Below are positions 32,650-45,005 of a stretch of DNA of 64,000 bases, piece by piece. The notes below the pieces were generated by a model that saw nothing but the letters and a program-made list of their open reading frames with translations, had not been told where the DNA came from and made no database searches. The stretch spans positions 149,424 to 213,423 of the forward strand of contig JADLZK010009011.1 in the NCBI GenBank assembly GCA_015847255.1, in the 5' to 3' direction. The position numbers and the translations under genes are program-made. The stretch is from Hyparrhenia diplandra. Lineage: Eukaryota; Streptophyta; Magnoliopsida; Poales; Poaceae. Each line of letters starts with the position of its first letter. The stretch's first letter is position 1.

Positions 32650-35600
32650 TGTAACGTCCTCGATTTTTCCACGAAGGGAAAATCCACAGATTCGAGATAT
32701 AATGTGATAGTCCCAGAAGATCACTCCATCACATTATCATATAACAGCTGGTACCACATTCATACATCATAAGATTACAAGTTTACAAGATATTACCACA
32801 CTTGAGGACACACCTATTACATGGTTAACCTAACGAAAGCATATCTAGAAGAACATCAGGGCAGACGTAGCACGTCGGTGGGTGAAGGCTCCTCCTTCAT
32901 GGGCATCATCAGAGTCGGCATAGAAAGTCAGCGGGCTTAGACTTCATCTCCTGAACCAAACTTTAGTGTAGGAACGAGACCACCTAATCCTTCTAGTCTC
33001 CATCTTTGTCGTCGCGGGTAGCATTTGTAACCTGATGAACAACTATCAGTACGATTTGTACTGGCCACTAGCTCCCACCCTATGCTTTTGTGTCTGCTTT
33101 GTGGTAAGTGGAATGCAAGTGTAGATCAAAGGCCTAAATATGGCTGTAGGATTCCTATGCAAGTTCATCAATATTTTGTAATAACAATTCATAAAGTTTT
33201 AATCCATCTCATCCACACGTTCTTCCCATCCCATCAACACACACATCTCACCACACTCTCACTCTCTAGGCAACAAGGACAACTCCCTCTCGTCCTTGCC
33301 CCAACGGCCAAGCCGGAATCCAATAGAACCCGGGGGGAGAAAAGAAAGGACTCATCTCTCTACTCGAGTGAAGCGTAGGTCGAGGGAAAAACCATGTCCG
33401 AAGATAGGACTATACATATAGATTTACAACTCTACAGAGCGTGTACACCCATAACCACAAGATCACCATCATCGGCGCTCATGATCACCTAGGCTGATAA
33501 TGGAAGCCTTCCAACCAGTGCAATGCCACCCTACCACTCAGCCCTTGGGCATTCCGGAGTCCACCGGCATGCTGAGACTGAGAGAGGCAGCACCGGGCCC
33601 AACAAGTGGTGCTGCCAAACTAGAATGGTACGGGAATGCTACATCCATCACCGCCCACCCTATCACCTCACAACCTAGTAGTAATGGCACCACCCTAGCT
33701 AAAAGGGTATCCGCACCCCACCCATCGGGGACGAGTGGTGTGCACGAAGATCCCAAGGTTCTGGTTCTCTCGATACGTAAGTCCTTAGGTAGGACCAGAA
33801 AGGACATCTTCTCATAGGGGTTAAACAACACCCCGTGACACGACGACACCTCCGTCCCAAGTGCTTGCCCCTACGAGGCAACCCGGGATGCTACTCGCTC
33901 ACATGTACCCGCCATAGGTACCTCACTCTGGGGATGCCCAGGATGCACCCCTTGCCAAGACTTGTCCCAAGGACTCGTCGTATATTCCTGTCCGGTCGAC
34001 TCGACCCTCACCACACACCCAAGACGCATGCAGCACTCCCTCCGGTTAATTATCACATTATTACCATATCCTCGGCTCCATGTGCCATAGCCACTCACAA
34101 ACAATCCTCCACCATGCATCACATCACAGATATAATGCGTAGTAGAAGTAAGCAGCAACTAGCAAGAAGTAAGCACGCATGTCTAGCCTAACAGCGGGTG
34201 TGCAAGGGTAAAGGTTGCGACAATGTAATAGCTCACAAGCAATTTTACCATGCAACCTATCACTGTTTATTTGCATAAAAGTAAAGCGCTAGCATCTACA
34301 TTATTGCTTGTCTAATAGGATTCTATGAGGTTGGGTGGGACGTGGCACCTGTTCATTGTCCATTTCTGAGATCCACCATGTACTTGTAGTCGTCCTCTTC
34401 CAGGTCCTGTTGTCCTCTACGTTCCTCTCCTCCAACGGTTTCCGATCCCACCAACGATATCCTTGATGCAACTACCTCGCGAGATGACACAAGGCAAGAG
34501 AACAATCAATCCACTAAAAAGGCAACAAGACATAGAAGGAACCAACAACACCAAAAGAACACAAAAGGAAACGACCGAGCCCTCTCGGCGGATGTCCGAT
34601 CCTTGGGCTAAAGAAACAGGAGTGGTTGTTTGCTAAGCATGAGCTCGAGTCATAGCCTAGCCAGTACTTCCCAGGCCGATCGTGTCGACCTGTACGGCTT
34701 CAAGATAAATGGCATAGACCCTAGCTCATCATAAGCAAACACCACGACTCGCAGACTTTTGATCCGGGCGTCATGGAGATTAACAGGAATCGAAAGGAGC
34801 GGCAAAGCAGTTCCGGTCTCTCTCAATCCGTACGCCATTATAATTGACGAGAACCAAGAGAGGGTGAAACGAGGGAGAGAAGAGAAAGGCAGCGGTCTAC
34901 TTCTTCCAATACACACGCCATGGAGAAGGGCGAGGCATCAGGAGGAGCGACACACAGAAGAACACGAGTGCCTAATCAACTTGTATGGTACCAAGACCTA
35001 GTACACTAAATGCACTAAGACATCCCTATGGTCCTTAGCAGTGAAGTTGTCACCGCGAGAACCAAAGAAATGCTGCGGTCCATTAGGTACAATCATACAA
35101 GGGCCTAAGCATGAAGAACCAAAAGAGAACACGGGATTCACCTTCCTTTGATCCGCTCGCCATAGCAACGATAGGAATCTAAGGAATGGAATCAAGAGAG
35201 CAATAAACACCAACAAGCGACCGGCTCAATCCACATCTTACTAGATCAATAGGGATTGAGAACAAGAGAGAAGAACGGAATCCGCACTCTTTCGACCAAC
35301 TCATCTTGGAGCGGACGAAGGTTGGAAGAGAAGAGACACGGTCCCACGATCCAAACCCACTCATAGGGCTCCACGACCGTGCAACTAAAAGGCACAAGGC
35401 TATTCCTACGATTTGTAGCGATGCGGTTGTCACCGCTAGTCCTGAAGGAACGCTATGGTCTAGGTGGCGCAATCATACGAGGTGGCTAGGATAAACACGA
35501 GAGAAAAAGAGGTAGAGCCCGATGGTCATGGCGAGCAACTCGCGGCCATGAGTTCTCACCTCAACGAGTTGGCACCCGTCGCTCCACAAAGGTTGTCTCC

Positions 35601-37851
35601 TAATTCGTATCCCACTAGACTAGGTCATAGAGGGCTCGAAGTGTGTGGGTAAGAGCCGCGTCGATATTGACATCGACATCGAGTCCGCAATGACCACGTC
35701 CAAGGGACGGGAACAAGAGCTAACGACCATAGTTCGACGGAGACAACTAAAACGCGAGGGAATGAGTTACGCTCGGCGTCACGGCCACGACGGGACGAAC
35801 CCACGACCGAAACGTTCAAACGAGGTACGACCCCTCGACCGGCTCGAAGGCATGGCCCACAGACGACTCACAAGAGAACCAACAACTCAACCATGACACA
35901 AACGAGGACCGAAGGAGTAGCACATATCCATAGCGACAAAGATAGAGATAGACCGGCGCGAAGGCACCAAGGGCATCGATAGACGGTGGACGGAGGGGGG
36001 GGGGGGGGGGGGCAACCCGGGCTCAAGCCCCCTACGGCTCCCCTGGGCATGTGGAGCCCCACCTAAGCCCCACCTTCATATTTCAAGTATAAATAAACTA
36101 TATCCTTTAATTTTGATGGTGTATTTCCTGAATTTTATCATTAATCTATGAATAAACTATATGCTTTGTGAGTTTCAGCCCCTCCTAAATTTTTTTCTGG
36201 CTCCGCCCCCTGTCGATAGATACGAGATATCAAGATAGATCATGTACGATGACAAGGATGAATGATAATTAAAAAGGAGCGTGTTGTCGTCGATGAGATC
36301 GGCGCCGACGAGGGTTTGAAGGTTCGACTTTGACGATGGCGAGGAAAGCAGGGCATGCTGCGGGGCAGCCGGGCAAGCCGCACCTAGTCGTAGTAGGTTC
36401 CAGCTAGCCGTGGCTTGCTGCAGACCATCCATGGCTAGTTATGGCCGGCTGCTGGCCTGCTGTTGGTTGGCCGCGGCTGGCTAAAGCTAGCTGTAGGTGG
36501 CGGGGGCTGGCTTTGGTGGTCCGGCAAGGCGGGGGTTTAGCTGCAGGTCCAAGAGGGGCAGGTCTCGGCCTCACGCAGCAGCAGCGAATAATGGGAAGGC
36601 GAGGGCAAAGCGCGAGTGCAGTTGTTCGACCGGCTAAGCAACGGCAAGGACAACAAAGCTGTGAGCTTTGCTCTTGTGCAAGAGTCCGTGCACGTGCTCA
36701 TGGGGTGCGTGTGTGCGAGACGCCTATGCAAACGCCAAGCCGTAGTGGCATTGCTGTGAGCGTGACGGTGTTTTGCCGACCACAGCGGCGTCGTGCTTGA
36801 CAAGCCAAGGGAAAGGGAGGCGAGGTCTAAGCTTGGATGACGAACCGGTGGTCAGCAGGCAAAGGCATGGGGTCCATGCAAAGGCCGGAACTCGTGCGGG
36901 CGTTGGCAAGGCTGGTCCTTTTGGGTCGGTGCGTGTGTGCGCAGCCGTGACCGTGGGCTGCCTACGGCGGCGATGGCTCGGCTGTGCGGATGCGTGAGTG
37001 ATGGCGCAGTGTGCGTGTTCAGGTGATGGCTTTTGCCACGACATAGTCATGGCCATGGTGGCCGCGCGTGCAGGAGTGTGGCCGTGGTCTCGGGGGACGA
37101 TGGTGTGCAGCAGTGTAGAGTGGCGGGTAGCAACGAAAGGCTTCGCCTTGGCCTCTAGGAAGCCAGGCGAGGGCATGGACATGGTGGGGGTGACGCTATG
37201 ACAGCCATGTGTGGCAACAACATCGTGCCACGGTGGCGACGATGAAGCCCTGCTGTGGCGGTACGCATGTGCGTGGCTCAAGGAAGGAGGGGGCGAGTTG
37301 GGCCGGGGTGGAGAGAAAGGGGAGAGAAGTTGGGTTGGCTGGCTAGAGAAGAAAAGGAAAATGGCTTTTTCCTTTTGTTCATTTTATGAATATAGACTTG
37401 GGGAAATTTGATTCGAGAGTTGAGCTAAATGCTAAGGGAACTTGAGATAGATTCAAAAAGGGATCGAGAAGAATTTAAGTATATTGAGATGAAAAGGATT
37501 TCTGCATTTATGACTCTTGGAAGTTGAGAGATATTCGACGGGAAAAAGGAAAAATGAAAATTTCTTTTCTTTTAAGACTTGGGGAATTCGGGAGGAATTC
37601 ACAAGAGATGAGAGAATCAGCAAGGATTGAGAGGAGTTGCTACGGATATGTGCACTCCGACACAAAACCCTAAACCAACTAAAGAACTCCGGCACACACC
37701 TACAAATTATTCTATATGAATGCAACAATTTATTTATAAATTGTCCTTAGTTTGACCTAGGTTTGACCTAGCGACTACATGCTTCACACATTACATGAAA
37801 AAATTTAAAAAGTTCGCATTTTTGGCTTCTCCAAAAACCCGAGTTGTTACA
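32650..37851 (-). mobile_element. Very long gypsy-type LTR (about 5.2 kb), probable 3' LTR
   Basis: The ends TGTAACG (32650) and GTTACA (37851) form the inverted termini of an LTR. Just outside the right end, on the minus strand, are a polypurine stretch (AAGGGGGTGGAA) and CTCGGGGACGAGATT. Those are the usual end of pol and PPT of chromovirus (Del/Tekay-like) elements. This makes the segment a 3' LTR on the minus strand with its internal domain to the right. No 5-bp TSD is expected or found. It contains a 229-bp hAT insertion. If both ends belong to one LTR its length is at the high end for plants. Many short ORFs inside are not supported. Confidence 0.6.
35984..36212. mobile_element. hAT-type MITE, 229 bp, TSD TCGATAGA
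   Basis: An 8-bp duplication TCGATAGA flanks it (35976-35983 and 36213-36220). The outer ends, CGGTGGACGGA and inverted CAGGGGGCGGAGCCAG, resemble the widespread plant terminus CAGTGGCGGA. A run of 18 G lies near the left end (35995-36012). The interior is AT-rich and non-coding. Confidence 0.75.
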
Positions 37852-38045
37852 TTCCACCCCCTTACAGGAATCTCGTCCCCGAGATTAAGATGTTGCTCGG
37901 TCGGTGAAGAGGTGGTGCTGCTTCTGGAGTTCTTCTTACTCATCACGTTGCTTCCCGATCAGTGCGGTTGCTCCATAAAACTTTGCAGAAAGGAATGGTC
38001 GGCAATCTGGTTTCTTTGATAACTCAATCCAATTTCTTTACGAAG
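37852..38045 (-). pseudogene. End-of-pol and polypurine remnant of the long-LTR gypsy element
   Basis: The minus strand carries the CTCGGGGACGAGATT phrase, a purine tract, and then the LTR. The rest of this element is missing and copia sequence follows. Confidence 0.45.
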
Positions 38046-38049
38046 TGTC

Positions 38050-39674
38050 CAAGGTACTCAATCACTTTGAGAGTGCCCCAACCACAGAGGCTCATGCATA
38101 TCACCACATTGTAAATGTCAATGTCCGAGCTGGAAAGCCTGAACCTTCCACCTGAGAGCTCCTTCGTTGTGTAATTTGGTTAACCACACCATCTTATCAT
38201 ATAGCCCTCTATGCCATAGGTTTGTACCGCCTTCAAGATCCACCTCTTCGCTGGTACTGCATGGTCGGTGCCACCATGTCATCCTTCTTCCAACACTGGC
38301 AGCTTTGACTCTACGACTGTTTGATTTTGCAACCGTCTTTGAAATCTCGCACTTGACCGCAATTGAGATTTGAGTACCCACCGTTGACGAGATGACTTCC
38401 TTCTCCTGATCAGGATTTTTACCAAATCTCCCCATGGTTGAACACACTTAAGATTTCCTATCACTTGGTATCCTCCATTATTCCAGACACTTTTCGTAAT
38501 TACCTACGTTTGCATGTAACTCACATGACTCCACCTTAAAATGATAAACCACAACCTTGGAGTTCAAGAGACCTCATAGATATTAGATTCTTCTTCAAGC
38601 TCGGGATATACCGAACACCCTCGTTGTGCAATGTGTTCCATTATGCATCTCCAATGTAACCATTCCCATTGCATTGATTGCATACTCATTGCAATCTGCT
38701 AAGCGAGTAGTTCCATTTGTCTGGTGTAGAGATCCTTCAACAAACATCTCCATCATCGAGCATTTATGGAAAGAACTTCCTAAATCTAATATCCACTCAT
38801 GAATAGTACTTGGTTGATCGACGATAAGTACATGACTTTCATCCTCCCTTGCCACTCAAAGATGCTCCTCTCATAGTCTTCAAATTTAGGCAATCCTTTA
38901 TCATTGGACCGTCATTGTACCATCGATAGCATGTGTGTTGTCCCTTGCTCTTGCCGTTCTTCTTCGCATGATTCTTGAGTTTTTTACGCTCCATCTGAAT
39001 CAATCAAAGCTTGATTACCCAAGAATGAAGATTCCCGTGGCTTCTTCAAGGACTCTCGCCTCTAATAGGTATGTAACTATCTCATTGAAGTTGAGAGTGG
39101 TTTTCCCAATGAGAATGTTCATCACTAACTACTCCTACGATGGTGATAAGGATGAAGCCAATATGACAACCTTATCGTTCTCCTCAATTTTCTCGTCCAC
39201 AATAACCAGCTATGTGACAAGCTTGTTGAAGACATTTAGATGGTCAACGAATCATGTACCTTCCTCCATGAGTAACCTGAATAGTTGATGCTTCAATACC
39301 CACCAATTTGTCAATGACTTTGCCATATACAACTCTTCTAAGCTCTTCCTATAATTTCGTCGGTGAATTCCTCTTGATTACTGAGTACTTTACCTCATCG
39401 GAGATACATAGTCAAATTGTACCGACAACCTTCCGCTCCATCACCTTACATTCTTCATCAGTTGTCTTGTCCAGCTTGGTGCCCTCACAAGCATCAATCA
39501 ATCCTTGTTGGACAAGCACATCTGTTACCATACATTGCCACACGCAGAAATTCCCTTTGCCATAAATTTCTCTACTTACTTCTACATCTCGGACATCGTC
39601 TTAATTTTGTACTTCCTAGCTCTATCAACCTTCTCACAAAATCAAATCAATCCGACCTTGGCTATGATATCATT
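38050..39674 (-). pseudogene. Ty1/copia gag-protease-preintegrase fragment, decayed
   Basis: On the minus strand, residues resembling a copia protease (WILDLGSSFHKCS, where an active D-S-G or D-T-G has become D-L-G) lie at about 38795-38757. A GAG-preintegrase motif (LWHRGL...LTKLHNEGAL) is at about 38220-38140. Gag-like sequence lies between 39650 and 38900. A degenerate tRNA-Met primer-binding site (TGATATCATAGCC) is at 39660-39672, beside a candidate LTR end at 39675. The frames are heavily broken. Integrase and RT are absent. Confidence 0.65.
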
Positions 39675-40245
39675 TGTTAGAATATGATACCCCTAGTTAT
39701 GCACAACAACCCTTAGATCTTTGAAAGGATATCACAGTATGGCACAAGCTTGCTCCATATCAAGAATGATGTAGACGAATCACGTAGAAAACCCTAGATG
39801 ATGATGTTAAAGCAGCCACAACAAGAGATTAGGATTTTGTGAAGCCGACCGCAAATTCTATTAGCGCAACTCTAAAAGACTACAAGTGATTATTACTCTC
39901 TCACAACCCAAATTGACCCTCTAGGATGCTCTGATTATTGCCATATAAAAGAATCTAGTACAATAGAACTTCTAGCCTAATCCTCTTGAGCGCTTCAATT
40001 GCTCCTTGCAAGCCTTGAATGAGACACTTATGTTCCCTTATTTATATAGTCCCCGCTAAGGCCCCCGATACATGCAAGTAGAGTAGGCTTCTAAACTCAA
40101 GTTCTAATAGAGCTAGAAGTCCTAATAGCACATCTCTATTGAGTCCTATTACAAGTAGGACTTGAGCTACCATACAACACATCGCGTACTTGTGGTCCGC
40201 CCATGAAGATGTCCGAGTAATAGACTGACTACACCACCAAACTGA
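39675..40245 (-). mobile_element. 5' LTR (partial) of the decayed copia element
   Basis: The terminus beside the PBS reads CTAACA on the minus strand. The segment contains phrases like TCTCTATTGAGTCCTATTAC and a promoter-like TTTATATAG near 40038-40047. The outer end near 40245 is ragged, where it meets the repeat at 40297. Confidence 0.5.
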
Positions 40246-40296
40246 TTGCCGAAGATGTGATTCTATTTAAAAATAATCATGGATAGAAAGAATTTA

Positions 40297-41000
40297 GGGT
40301 GATCCGGAACAAGTAATCAAGGATTCTACCGCTTTAGCCTTTGCACTAGCTTTCAATTGCTAACTGGATGAAAAATATCGCTTGTTTGACTAGGTTTATA
40401 GAAAATAATATTTATATTTATATCTCCAAATAGATTTAATATGAAAATATATCCCATAATTAATCTAGTGATACTTATTACGCATCGTAATATTTGTAGT
40501 TTTTATATATTTTGTTAAACTTGGGATTGTTGGATCCCTCGGGAATCAATACTTCCATTGAAACGAGGGAGTAACCAAGATAATGTCGTTTAGAAGTTTC
40601 CATGTGACAATAACAAATGAAAACTAGAGCGAGTGGATGATAGAATAATCACAAGGATGATCGATTAATTAATACATTTTACGATAAACACGAACACTTC
40701 GAGAAAACAAAATGAGTTGGCCATAGTTCCTGGAAAGCTAATACTAATCTAGAAAATCAGGAAGCTACAGAAGACAATTGTTGGACTGAGATTGATCTTA
40801 CTACTATCATCAACGAATTCACATCAAGAAATGTCAGAAGAAACTTTTATGGTAATATATAAATTGTTTGATTGTTTATAAATATTGCCTTTGGACAGAC
40901 TTTAACAATATATTGTTAGAGAAATTTTACGGTACTTGAGAATAATGAGAGCCCTTCATTCGATTAGATCGAATGGTTAAGAATTAGGAGGAACCAATTT
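40297..41000. repeat. Repeat partner of 27715-27862, with 535-bp extra segment
   Basis: Sequence at 40297-40320 and 40855-41000 matches the 27.7-kb locus as one block. The middle, 40321-40854, is either an insertion here or a deletion there. No TSD was identified. Confidence 0.6.
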
Positions 41001-41346
41001 AGAGAAACTTAAGTCATGGACCCGATTTAAAATTTACGGGGCCCGGAATCAATTTCAAATTAATTTTGAAGGCTACAATTGTACTTTAAGAATTAGTGCC
41101 CCCCCTGTACTCTTGGACAGCGACGGCTGGCAATTAAGGGAGGCAGCCGATGAATCGAATCAACGACGAGGCAGAGCGTGCGGAGGAGGCCACAACCAGG
41201 TTGTGGTGGTGCGTCACGGCACTATGCAAGGACGGTGCTGCCCATGAACGGAAGCGATTGCCTTTTACCATGCAGTCTGGTATAAACTTGTGCCTAAAAT
41301 GGAAGGTAACAAATGCACAGAATAATGCCCTATTGCAAGGCTCTTA

Positions 41347-41730
41347 TAGCATCTCCAGTAGTTCCAAAATGTCGCTAAAAAAAGTTAGGAGTATATTTGT
41401 TGAGCTTCTCCAACAGTTTCCAAAATCCCACTCCTAAAATATAAAAAACAATTTTGCATCAAGAATCATGGACTGTTTCTAAATCACCCTTTCTTTCTCT
41501 CTTTTACATTTGTATTGATGACCCTATCCTACTCCTTGTTCTTCCTCACATCCTTCCACCTCCGGATTGGCTGATCGATAAGGGCGCCTATATTTCTGTG
41601 TGACTGGGTTGATTTTGTCGAGTGCGGAAAGATTGCGTGTTAAATTAAGATAGGGAGCTGTTGAAGAGCAGTTTTTTTCAATCTTATAAAAAATTAAGAT
41701 CGGGAGTTTTGGAAACTCTTGGAGATGCTC
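41347..41730. mobile_element. PIF/Harbinger-type MITE, 384 bp, TSD TTA
   Basis: The left end TAGCATCTCCAGTAGTTCCA and inverted right end GAGCATCTCCAAGAGTTTCC form the TIR. TTA flanks both sides (41344-41346 and 41731-41733). The AGCATCTCCA terminus is common in plant genomes. It has no coding capacity. Confidence 0.7.
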
Positions 41731-41769
41731 TTAGTTGTAGTACTTTTGGATTCTTGGTGCTTTAGACCT

Positions 41770-42110
41770 TGACAAACTGTGCAGTATGCAGAGTGGGAAT
41801 CTCGTTGTCCGTGACTCCTTTGGACGGGTATCCCCTGCTAAGCGTAGTGGTGCTGATATCTTTGCAGTTGGCCGGTGGCAGACTCTTTCAGGCGAGCACC
41901 ATCCAGGCGAGAACCTGGAAGCCGCCAGAGACCCAGCGGCCAGCCTAGTTGTAGGCCAGTGCACGCCGGCGCCAGCGAGCCCCTGCAGACGCTCTGCGTC
42001 AAGCCCCCGCAGGTGGACGGTGGTGAGGCCGGGATAGCAAGCCGGCGCCGGGGCGCATCCGGTGCAGGCAGGCATCGGGGCAAGGGTCTCCTGCTTTTGT
42101 TTGTGCGACT
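41770..42110 (+). other. Possible G-type lectin receptor kinase fragment
   Basis: The frame from 41786 reads MQSGNLVVRD and later GRWQTLSGEHHPGENL. These loosely recall the SGNLVVRD and WQSFDHP motifs of B-lectin domains in S-domain receptor kinases. The spacing is plausible but the surrounding residues do not match and no kinase is present. A captured or decayed fragment is possible, as is coincidence. Confidence 0.25.
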
Positions 42111-42239
42111 GGTAAAAAGGAAGAAGGTGTCGATAAAAATTAATGTCCACAGTCGTCAGATGACTAAACTAACAATAATTACACTTAATCAATTCTTTTT
42201 GGTCAAAGCAGTTGAAAAAATTCTATAGGGAGGAACCGG

Positions 42240-43360
42240 TGGTTCCTTCCAAGCATAGTAACAAATCTCTTTGTTGTTAACATGTATATGCATACACATG
42301 GATTATTGTTTCAATACAAATTAAGGGGTCCTCTGTATAGTTTCGCTCCAGTACACCAGCTACTCAGGGCCTGCACTGAGTTTAAATTTAGCGGAATCAT
42401 GACCATATAGGCGGCACAAAGATAGGAACACACCGTTAGTCACACTAGACACACGGAAATGAAGATTTGTCTTCATTTTCCTTAATCAAAACATATTCTT
42501 TAATTAATCAGATCTGAAATTCGTTTCAAGACTGTATAGTTTTTTTCTTTTTCTTTTTTTTGCGACGAAAGAAGAATTATATTATATGATAGCTAGGTAC
42601 ATCAAGATATTACAAGCACTCTGGATTAAAAAAAAGTACCCACGCTGTGAATAGCACAACTCAAAACCTAACCTGTTAGATGCTTTACAGTTGGATGACC
42701 GCACAGGCAAACACTCGGCAACGAAAGACGGCCTGAGAACAAATGACCAACGAACGACGGCCAACATTCATATAGGCGGAATTGAGGATCTTCTACTTCT
42801 TTCTGGTGTCTTCCTTCTGATTCTTTCTGCCACCAAAGAATGAGGAAGACTGATCTGAAAATTATTCTCCCTAGTCCTTCATTGTGGCTAAATCTAACCA
42901 CAACAAAACGGAGAAGAGTCCGGAGAAAATTATTCCATGGTGGCAGCATCAAGACATCATCTCCTCCTTCATGCCGCCATCCGGAAATAAAAGTCTCCAT
43001 GTTGTCGTGTCGATGAAGATGCTGACGCCGAAGTTGCCGCCCGCATCTTCAGTAGAGCCGTCATGGAGAAGACGATTTCACCCTTCCCCTTCACCGTCGC
43101 CGGAGAGGAGGAGGAGATAAACCACCCATACCAAGAAATTTGCCATGGAGAGATACTAACCCTAAAGACTCGATCTACTAGGAAAAACTTATTAAAAACA
43201 ATGGATCCTCACTCCCTTCAGCCCCGGCGTGATGCCGGAGGAGAAGGGAGGGGACCAGCAGTGGTGGACGGGGGGCGACGGTGGCAGCTCTGGGGCTGTA
43301 GTCGCGTCTGTGCCCACGGAGAGTAAGTAATGCGGATTAGTTTTGTGCTTGTTCAATCTA
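42240..43360. other. No gene seen; T-rich tract and GC-rich patch upstream of NLR copy 2
   Basis: A T-rich tract (42540-42560) followed by a GCGACGAAAGAAG phrase suggests the 3' end of another minus-strand LINE, but no TSD was found. A GC-rich patch at 43200-43310 carries no recognisable domain. Confidence 0.4.
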
Positions 43361-43366
43361 CATCTC

Positions 43367-43434
43367 GATCGGGTCCCTTTTTGGGTCATTAACAATTTGC
43401 GATCGAGTCCCTTTTTGGGTCATCAACAATTTGC
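43367..43434 (+). repeat. Two-unit tandem repeat (about 35 bp)
   Basis: CGATCGGGTCCCTTTTTGGG and the following CAT-AACAATTTG occur twice with a few changes. Confidence 0.75.
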
Positions 43435-44403
43435 TAGTACTCCTACTAGTTAGTGTTGCCACCACCAGAACTTCTACGTACGTGTGCAGCTAACGCAACT
43501 GAGTTAATCAGAATAGCCCGTACTACTAGTTCTCCATTTGTGGACTCTCAACTATAATTCATTGGCGTCAAATAATAATTTAATTTAATGCAGGATCTTG
43601 GTTACGTGTATAAAATCAAGGTGGCAGTAAAAAAAATATTCCCTTACTTGGAGGATACCGGAAGGAGTGCACACAAGGCCATCTACTTCGATGGATGGGA
43701 CGGACTGGCTGCTTCCGCTGTGCTCCGTGCTATAGCAGAGGACCCTCCACCTTCTCTGAGGAACAAGTTTGATAGGATCATCCACATTGACAGCTCTAGG
43801 TGGAAGAGCCGAAGGGCACTCCAGAGGATAATTGCTGATGAGCTCAAGCTTCCAGAGAGTGTAATGGTTGCTTTTGATAGGGAGGATGACGAGGATGATT
43901 ACAGTGGGGTAGACGAAGGCTCAAGAGCTGAGATAGCAGAAGTTGGGAGAGTGATAATTGGATCCTTATCACAACACAGATGTTTAGTTGTATTTCACAA
44001 TGGAAGCACTGATATGGTTGACTTGGTTGATTTTGGCATTCCACAACCATTGTTCGGCACTAAGATAATGTGGACCTTCAGAGCCAGAGGAAGGCTCCGG
44101 CTCAACCCAGAAATAAAACAAAAGGTGGACAGTTCACATCTCTATATCTATAGGAATATTGGCTGGTCGTTCAATAATGACACTGCTCAATTAATATTGG
44201 AAGAGGCTACAGAAGTTGTCAAGCACACACAACATAAGAAGAGCATCACTCCAGAAATAGCTGCCAAGTGTATCACATATATCTTGTGGTTGCATGAAAT
44301 GGGAAACAGTACCATGGACTACAATTGGGCTACCCATGCTTCCAACTATTGGGTTTGCGATGGCATTATTGGACAACAAGGTCAGTTAGATGATGATGAA
44401 TCC

Positions 44404-44406
44404 TAG
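44404..44406 (+). other. In-frame nonsense codon in NLR copy 2
   Basis: TAG stands where copy 1 has TGG within a DDDESWEVS context, a G-to-A change. The same frame continues afterwards. Confidence 0.85.
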
Positions 44407-44684
44407 GAGGTTTCGGCTGCTCTCCATAAACAAATGCAAAGAATGGAATTTTCCTCTCGTCCAGTAAGGTTTAAGGGTCATGAATACACAGATGTTTGGA
44501 AGTCAGTCGCTTGTACATCTGACAATGGAGGAAAAAAAAACTTAACAGCGCTATCTCAGAATTTAACATCATTTTTCCTAGGTTTTAAAGTTGGAATACA
44601 CACAACTTTAACACATGAAATGTTTCAACAGTCAGAGAGATTACGTGTGTTGAAACTCTCTGGATGCAATTTCAGCTTTTATTC

Positions 44685-44700
44685 GCCCCTTTCCGTTGTT
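44685..44700 (+). other. 1-bp deletion (frameshift 1) in NLR copy 2
   Basis: Copy 1 has TCGCCTCCTTTCC and copy 2 has TCGCCCCTTTCC. The codons for SPPFRCC shift frame at this point. Confidence 0.8.
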
Positions 44701-44989
44701 GTCGTAGCCTAAGATTCCTTGGATTAGACCACTGTGAAGATCAAGGGCAGGAAGAGGAGGACAAGCAAGGGAGACCAATAATGGAATTTTTCCAGAGTCT
44801 ATGGGTGCTCGATATAAGCCACACGGATTGGGAATTTGATCTATCCCAAGATCTTACAGAGCAGGTGGCATCAAGCATTAGAGAGGTTCATATAAAGAAG
44901 GGAAGGATTTGGCGCAGCAAACTTTCTTGGAGACATTTGCAGAAACTTTGCAAGCTTCGAGTAATCGAGCCTACCAGCTCTTGGGAGAC

Positions 44990-45005
44990 GGGCAAAAAGA
45001 TGAAT
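44990..45005 (+). other. 1-bp deletion (frameshift 2) in NLR copy 2
   Basis: Copy 1 has GGCAAAGAAGATG and copy 2 has GGCAAAAAGATG. After this point the frame stays open to the end of the LRR region. Confidence 0.8.
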
